Source: JAAOYC01 sp036481345 (GTDB lineage: Archaea > Nanobdellota > Nanobdellia > Woesearchaeales > WJKL01). From it: DNA of 10,089 nucleotides. Location of the stretch: contig JAZGHU010000060.1 in the NCBI GenBank assembly GCA_036481345.1, positions 1-10,089 on the forward strand, written 5' to 3'. Positions within the stretch are counted from its first letter, which is position 1. The number at the start of each line of letters is the position of its first letter. Below, in pieces: positions 7,256 through 10,089 of this stretch. Under the pieces are notes generated by a model that saw only the letters and a list, made by a program, of their open reading frames with translations, ran no database searches and had not been told where the DNA came from. A program made the translations under genes and the position numbers.

Positions 7256-7747
7256 ATGACAATTCAAACATATTCTTTATCAAGATTAGTTGATTATGTG
7301 GTAACTAAAGCTTTAGATGAAAAAACAGTAAAAAAAGAACTTCAAGAAGCTACAGGAGGGAACATAGAAAGAACAATTAGTAATTTTATGAATCCTCCAA
7401 AAACAGATGAAGAATTAGTAGAAGAATATGTTAGTGGAGAAAAAAGACAGTCCCAACCATTTTTTATTGAACCTGCGAAATTAGGTTATGCTAAAGAAGG
7501 TAGTTTACTCTTTGGAAATTTAAAAGAGTCAAGTGAATTAGTTGAAAGTCTTGATTGGCGTCCATTTGAGGTTGATACAGAGCCTCACATTTATAAGGCA
7601 TGTTTAAAATGTAATCAGGAAACACCTCTTCTTTTGATTACTAAATCACATGATAATTGGAGAACAGACCATCATATTGCTTTTACTTATCATTGTGGTG
7701 ATGTAAAAATATTTTATAATTTACTTGCTGAAGTTCCTTTTCCTTAG
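7256..7747 (+). CDS. Unknown protein with a possible zinc-binding CxxC...HC site
   Basis: I do not recognise this 163-residue family. The N-terminal third (1-65) is predicted helical and acidic, without membrane segments. The C-terminal half holds C116-x-x-C119 (KACLKC), then H132, H139-H140 and H146-C147 (YHCGD), a layout that could bind one zinc ion with a beta hairpin between the pairs. Such a layout is common in small treble-clef or zinc-ribbon folds but does not point to one function. The start is supported by the TATA box 24 bases upstream. It lies between the GNAT gene (divergent) and another orphan gene (same strand, own promoter). Confidence 0.8.
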   Translation: MTIQTYSLSRLVDYVVTKALDEKTVKKELQEATGGNIERTISNFMNPPKTDEELVEEYVSGEKRQSQPFFIEPAKLGYAKEGSLLFGNLKESSELVESLDWRPFEVDTEPHIYKACLKCNQETPLLLITKSHDNWRTDHHIAFTYHCGDVKIFYNLLAEVPFP

Positions 7748-7793
7748 AAATATTTAAGTTAGATATTCTCATTTTCCCACAAAAAAAGATAAC

Positions 7794-7803
7794 TATTTAT
7801 AAT
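7794..7803 (+). promoter_or_regulatory. TATA box of the 85-residue protein gene
   Basis: TATTTATAAT, core centred about 25 bases before ATG 7824, again predicting a leaderless transcript. An A-rich stretch (7781-7792) directly upstream could be its BRE region. Confidence 0.6.
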
Positions 7804-7823
7804 CAAACTTTCTTATTTACATT

Positions 7824-8081
7824 ATGCCACTTCCAGATTATAAAGCAGCATACCATTATCAATTAACACAATGGGCTAAAGAAAAGGATATTGATTTTGG
7901 AGAGATCAAAGACAGCCAACTAAATGAGCAGCAGCAAAAGTATGCTACACAATATAATCTAGAAAGGATTGGCAAGTTTATCAAAGTATTACAGCATGCT
8001 GAAAAAACCACAAGAGAATCCAATTCTAATTTAAGATTTAAAAACAGATCTATTGATTCTTTAATTCAAGAAGCTGTTTGA
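7824..8081 (+). CDS. Unknown 85-residue soluble helical protein
   Basis: The product starts MPLPDYKAAYHYQLTQWAKE and is rich in Gln, Lys and Glu. It has no membrane segment, signal peptide or cysteine. Residues about 6-20, 33-62 and 75-84 look helical, so an all-helical small domain is likely. No family is recognised. The frame is supported by a leaderless-type TATA box at the right distance and by codon use like its neighbours. It is convergent with the beta-repeat gene 29 bases downstream. Confidence 0.7.
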   Translation: MPLPDYKAAYHYQLTQWAKEKDIDFGEIKDSQLNEQQQKYATQYNLERIGKFIKVLQHAEKTTRESNSNLRFKNRSIDSLIQEAV

Positions 8082-8088
8082 AAAAAAA
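8081..8088 (-). terminator. Oligo-T terminator of the beta-repeat gene
   Basis: On the minus strand this is a run of eight T, 23 bases after the stop codon at 8111. Archaeal RNA polymerase can terminate at oligo-T tracts without a hairpin. It begins in the stop codon of the convergent 85-residue gene. Confidence 0.45.
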
Positions 8089-8110
8089 GATAAAGTGTAT
8101 AGAAAAAGTT

Positions 8111-8458
8111 TTAAGCTGCTGGTTCTAATTCAAGGATTTCTTCGCCATTTTTATTAACTAACATTTTGCAATCATTATTTCTTGCTAGATATTCATAGCC
8201 ATCTTCAGTTTGTTTTAAATTTCTTATACATCTATATTTGGGCCCTTCAACTCCATCAAAATTAACTACTACCTGATCATCTTCAGTTTGTGCTATATAT
8301 GCATATTTATCATTAACTTTTATTAAACCCCAGATGTCCTTATACAATGGTCCTTTTTTATCACCAAAATTAACAAAATATCTGCCCCTTTTGATCTTAT
8401 TTCCAGATATGATTACAATATCTTCTATTCCTTCAATTACTGGTTGTTTTTCTTCCAT
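8111..8458 (-). CDS. Small protein of 36-residue beta (WG/TolB-like) repeats
   Basis: The 115-residue product repeats with a period of 36: VNFGDKKGPLY at 29-39, VNFDGVEGPKY at 65-75, and VNKNGEE at 101-107. Each unit goes on with an I-x-x-L segment and a (Y)AYIAQ or YEYLAR strand. This matches the pattern G-P-x-Y-x-x-I...Y-x-Y-x-A...V-V-N seen in WG-type and TolB-like beta-propeller repeats. Three units are too few for a closed propeller, so it may assemble as an oligomer or be a fragment of a longer repeat protein. There is no signal peptide. A TATA box at 8479-8488 predicts a leaderless mRNA. Function is unknown. Confidence 0.75.
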   Translation of the reverse strand: MEEKQPVIEGIEDIVIISGNKIKRGRYFVNFGDKKGPLYKDIWGLIKVNDKYAYIAQTEDDQVVVNFDGVEGPKYRCIRNLKQTEDGYEYLARNNDCKMLVNKNGEEILELEPAA

Positions 8459-8478
8459 ATTATAGACAAAAACAGATT

Positions 8479-8488
8479 CTTTTAAAAG
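8479..8488 (-). promoter_or_regulatory. TATA-like box of the beta-repeat gene
   Basis: CTTTTAAAAG, itself palindromic, is centred about 26 bases before ATG 8458 on the minus strand, the spacing of the other leaderless genes here. Confidence 0.5.
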
Positions 8489-8510
8489 TTTTATGGCAAA
8501 ATAAAGATAA

Positions 8511-8547
8511 TTTAAATAGAATCTTAATTATTCATGAGAATGATTAA
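8511..8547 (+). promoter_or_regulatory. TATA-like box followed by a near-palindrome, possible + strand promoter and operator
   Basis: TTTAAATA at 8511-8518 is TATA-like and would start a + strand transcript near 8537-8541, although no protein gene lies downstream on that strand before 8684. A 24-base near-palindrome (8524-8533 with 8538-8547, loop ATGA) spans this point. Its ten pairs include one T/G wobble. It may be an operator, or the first hairpin of a transcript. Confidence 0.4.
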
Positions 8548-8579
8548 TTAATATTCTTTTTGAACCTAATGAAATTTAG

Positions 8580-8609
8580 AAAAAGAAAACTTTGAGGTCT
8601 CCTCAAAGT
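8580..8609 (-). terminator. Hairpin plus T-tract, minus strand, after the two-TM operon
   Basis: ACTTTGAGG (8589-8597) and CCTCAAAGT (8601-8609) form a perfect 9-bp stem with a 3-base loop. On the minus strand it runs directly into TTTTCTTTTT (8589 down to 8580). This is the typical look of an intrinsic terminator, 75 bases after the stop of the two-TM protein genes. Confidence 0.5.
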
Positions 8610-8669
8610 CTATTGAGCTTGGTTTTAGCTTCGCTGAAACCTTGTTGGCTATTGCCAACTTTGCCTCAA
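8589..8669. ncRNA. Candidate structured RNA or 3' UTR (run of three hairpins)
   Basis: Three stems follow one another. The first is 8589-8597/8601-8609 (9 bp, perfect). The second is 8621-8629/8633-8641 (9 bp with one T/G wobble, loop TTC). The third is 8644-8649/8654-8659 (GTTGGC/GCCAAC, loop TATT). TTGAG (8613-8617) and CTCAA (8665-8669) can close the second and third into a small multibranch structure. The stretch is clearly richer in G and C than the DNA around it, a known sign of structured RNA in AT-rich genomes. Strand is unclear: wobble pairing and the TATA box at 8511 favour +, whereas the T-tract after the first hairpin favours a minus-strand 3' UTR. It does not look like a tRNA or C/D-box RNA. 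Confidence 0.4.
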
Positions 8670-8683
8670 CTTTAAAAAGAAAT

Positions 8684-8872
8684 TTACTTACACTTGCATA
8701 ATAATGCATGTAGTGGAATTAATACAAATAATACTGTATACCACTGAATACCAAATGTCCAATCAGCAACTGCAAGATCTTTTAGAAGATATAAAATACC
8801 AACTACTAAGAAAGTAACTAGATTTCCTTTACATCCTCCTACTCCACACACTTTTGTTTCTTCTTTTGCCAT
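8684..8872 (-). CDS. Small two-TM membrane protein with terminal cysteine pairs
   Basis: The 62-residue product has C9 and C14 in a short N-terminal segment (VCGVGGCKG), TM segments at about 18-30 and 41-58, and C59 and C61 at the end (LLCKCK). Both ends probably face the same side, so the four cysteines could bind a metal or form disulfides. I do not recognise a named family. GAGGTAG (8878-8884) is a ribosome binding site lying directly after the stop codon of the preceding gene, 12 bases away, so the two are cotranscribed. The VVGIL pattern of the first TM segment resembles that of its neighbour, which suggests a related pair. Confidence 0.75.
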   Translation of the reverse strand: MAKEETKVCGVGGCKGNLVTFLVVGILYLLKDLAVADWTFGIQWYTVLFVLIPLHALLCKCK

Positions 8873-8884
8873 TTTATCTACCTC

Positions 8885-9067
8885 TTATTTCTTTACAACG
8901 CAAGGTTTTGATATCTTAACTAACCCTACTAGGATAAATATTACTCCTACAAATGTTGCCCAATCTAACCATCCATAGTTTGCATTCAGAATAATCAGAA
9001 TTCCAACAACAATCATCTTAGTTCCATGAGCTTTCATGTGTGCTGCATTCATTTCTGGTTTTGCCAT
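8885..9067 (-). CDS. Small two-TM membrane protein, first gene of a pair
   Basis: The 60-residue product has a polar N-terminus with Met and His (MAKPEMNAAHMKAHGTK). TM segments lie at about 17-32 and 36-52, with a Trp-containing turn (GWLDWA) between them, and it ends SKPCVVKK. I chose ATG 9067, 6 bases after GAGGTG (9074-9079). An in-frame GTG at 9076 overlaps that ribosome binding site and is unlikely to be the start. Its function is unknown. The Met/His-rich start may hint at metal contact, but this is weak. It leads the operon with the cysteine-bearing two-TM gene. Confidence 0.75.
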   Translation of the reverse strand: MAKPEMNAAHMKAHGTKMIVVGILIILNANYGWLDWATFVGVIFILVGLVKISKPCVVKK

Positions 9068-9073
9068 AAAAAT

Positions 9074-9113
9074 CACCTCTAATTGGGATTTTGGGGTTTT
9101 GAGTATATAAAAT
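9074..9113 (-). promoter_or_regulatory. Promoter and ribosome binding site of the two-TM operon
   Basis: On the minus strand ATTTTATATA (9113-9104) is the TATA box, which predicts transcription from about 9083. GAGGTG (9079-9074) follows, 6 bases before ATG 9067. This is therefore a leadered mRNA, unlike most genes in the window. Confidence 0.65.
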
Positions 9114-9138
9114 TATCTATAGTGAAAAAACCCTCATC

Positions 9139-9160
9139 TTTATAAGTAATCATAATTACT
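9139..9160 (+). promoter_or_regulatory. TATA box overlapping an operator-like palindrome
   Basis: TTTATAAG (9139-9146) is the TATA box of the metalloprotease-like gene. The perfect inverted repeat AGTAATCATAATTACT (9145-9160) begins on its last bases and covers the stretch before the predicted start point. A protein bound there would block transcription. The ATG is 34 bases from the TATA centre, so a short leader of about 8 bases is expected. Confidence 0.5.
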
Positions 9161-9175
9161 CATTGGGGTTTGAAA

Positions 9176-10089
9176 ATGAAAGAAAAATCCCTTGATTTAG
9201 AATCAATAGCTGAACAATATAGGCCAATAGTAGATCAAATAAGAAAAGAAAGAGAACAATTTGGTTTAACTACTCCTGAGAATATCGAAATTAAAGTTAT
9301 GTTCAGTAATCAAGCAAATGCAAGCGCAAAAGATGGTATCCTATATGTAAATCCTTTATCTAAAATAGAAGTAAAAGATCAAAAAGAAGCACATGAAATT
9401 TTTGCAATAGGATGTTACTTTGATCAGATAATGTCCTTCATTCTGGGTTCTCCTGAACCAAAAGAGAATAGTTTATTTTTTGAATTATTATATGGAACAA
9501 AAAATTTCTTAGAATTCAGAGATAGATACAAAAATGCTGCAGAATTTGAAGAGGCAGAACAACAATTTAAAAAATCAAAAGAAAACATTCTTCCTCTTTT
9601 TATGAAATATTCTTCTAGATTTTTGGATACTTCTTCTAAAGATATCCCCAATATAATTGCACATGAAGTAGATCATCTTGATTTCGAAATTAAACATAAA
9701 ACTGAAAAAGAGTATATAGAATCTTTAAGAAAAAAGATAAAACCAGATGAATTTAATGATCTAAATTTACTTAAAACTTATCAATCAGCTGATTTTGAAT
9801 TTAGATCAGAGATAGAAGCAAGAGGGATATTTTTTGAAGAATTCAGAAGATTTGATTACAATCCAGAAAAGATTGAAATAATCAAAAATATTACTAAAAG
9901 AAGATTGAATGAATATATTCAATTTAATTTTATTTCTGATTATATAGGATTTTTATGTGAAAAAGAAGGGGAAAAAGGCGAAATCAAGGATTATGCCGAT
10001 TTGATAAAACTATCATATTTTGTTAATGCAACATTTAATACAAATAATATTGTTAATGAACATAGGCTTCATCTTTTAGAAAATACTAA
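9176..10089 (+). CDS. HExxH zinc-metalloprotease-like protein (3' partial)
   Basis: The frame from ATG 9176 stays open for 304 codons to the window edge; the apparent TAA at 10087-10089 is out of frame. There is no signal peptide or membrane segment, so the protein is probably cytoplasmic. IIAHEVDHLDFE holds H163-E164-x-x-H167, the zinc-binding and catalytic motif of zincins. A helix 45 residues on (SEIEARG, E212 or E214) could supply the third ligand, as in M48 or ImmA-type enzymes. The HEVDHL wording also recalls peptide deformylase, but the GxGxAAxQ and EGCLS motifs are absent. The rest is charged and helical. It is divergent from the two-TM operon. Family is not identified; the metalloprotease activity is inferred from the motif alone. 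Confidence 0.75.
   Translation, partial: MKEKSLDLESIAEQYRPIVDQIRKEREQFGLTTPENIEIKVMFSNQANASAKDGILYVNPLSKIEVKDQKEAHEIFAIGCYFDQIMSFILGSPEPKENSLFFELLYGTKNFLEFRDRYKNAAEFEEAEQQFKKSKENILPLFMKYSSRFLDTSSKDIPNIIAHEVDHLDFEIKHKTEKEYIESLRKKIKPDEFNDLNLLKTYQSADFEFRSEIEARGIFFEEFRRFDYNPEKIEIIKNITKRRLNEYIQFNFISDYIGFLCEKEGEKGEIKDYADLIKLSYFVNATFNTNNIVNEHRLHLLENT

Noticed and set aside
8589..8669. tRNA or C/D-box RNA at the hairpin cluster
   Set aside because: There is no T-arm consensus, no acceptor stem of 7 bp and no C box (RUGAUGA); only a chance CTGA is present.
9091..9171. Repeat TTGGGGTTT at 9091-9099 and 9163-9171
   Set aside because: Only nine bases and low in complexity; it could be chance, although both copies lie in the divergent promoter region.
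9424..9651. 75-codon minus-strand frame
   Set aside because: It is opposite the metalloprotease-like frame, which is open for over 300 codons with a HExxH motif.
1..10089. CRISPR array, insertion sequence or prophage genes
   Set aside because: No regularly spaced direct repeats, transposase, integrase or terminal inverted repeats were seen.
9176..10089. Peptide deformylase assignment from HEVDHL
   Set aside because: The two other deformylase motifs (GxGxAAxQ and EGCLS) are missing and the protein is much longer than a deformylase.

Overview
The window looks like chromosomal DNA of an AT-rich archaeon, most likely of the small-genome DPANN type (Woesearchaeota/Pacearchaeota-like). This lineage placement is an inference. 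The domain assignment rests on an archaeal-type SRP54, on TATA boxes (TTTATATA-like) centred about 25 bases before many start codons, which implies leaderless mRNAs, and on GAGGTG-type ribosome binding sites before only a few genes. Genes are short, closely packed and frequently divergent or convergent.

Left part (1-6323), mostly housekeeping and envelope. A + strand gene of unknown function ends at 196 with a hairpin/T-tract terminator. Convergent to it is a two-gene minus-strand unit: srp54 (2590-3939), then a large single-anchor exported alpha/beta-hydrolase (207-2561). The hydrolase has a coiled-coil stalk and 18 cysteines in its exported part. srp54 shares a 79-base divergent promoter region with a + strand gene (4019-5176). 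That gene encodes a protein with the DAHP/KDO8P synthase barrel, but every metal- and PEP-binding residue I could align is replaced, and it carries a long extra C-terminal domain. An MscS-family mechanosensitive channel follows (5253-6323) with its own promoter and ribosome binding site.

Right part (6324-10089), accessory-looking. A 52-residue basic protein overlaps tail-to-tail by 11 bases with a GNAT acetyltransferase of the TacT/AtaT-like toxin type, a possible toxin-antitoxin pair in an unusual orientation. Then come two orphan genes with leaderless promoters (a CxxC/HC protein and an 85-residue helical protein), a minus-strand protein built of a 36-residue beta repeat, and a 225-base intergenic region. 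That region holds a promoter-like element, a near-palindrome and a run of hairpins that may be a structured RNA. A two-gene operon of small two-TM membrane proteins follows on the minus strand. Last is a + strand HExxH metalloprotease-like gene that runs off the end of the window, with a palindrome beside its TATA box.

The items most worth following up are the DAHP-synthase-fold putative pseudoenzyme beside srp54, the hairpin cluster at 8589-8669, the convergent GNAT/small-protein pair, and the operator-like palindrome before the metalloprotease.
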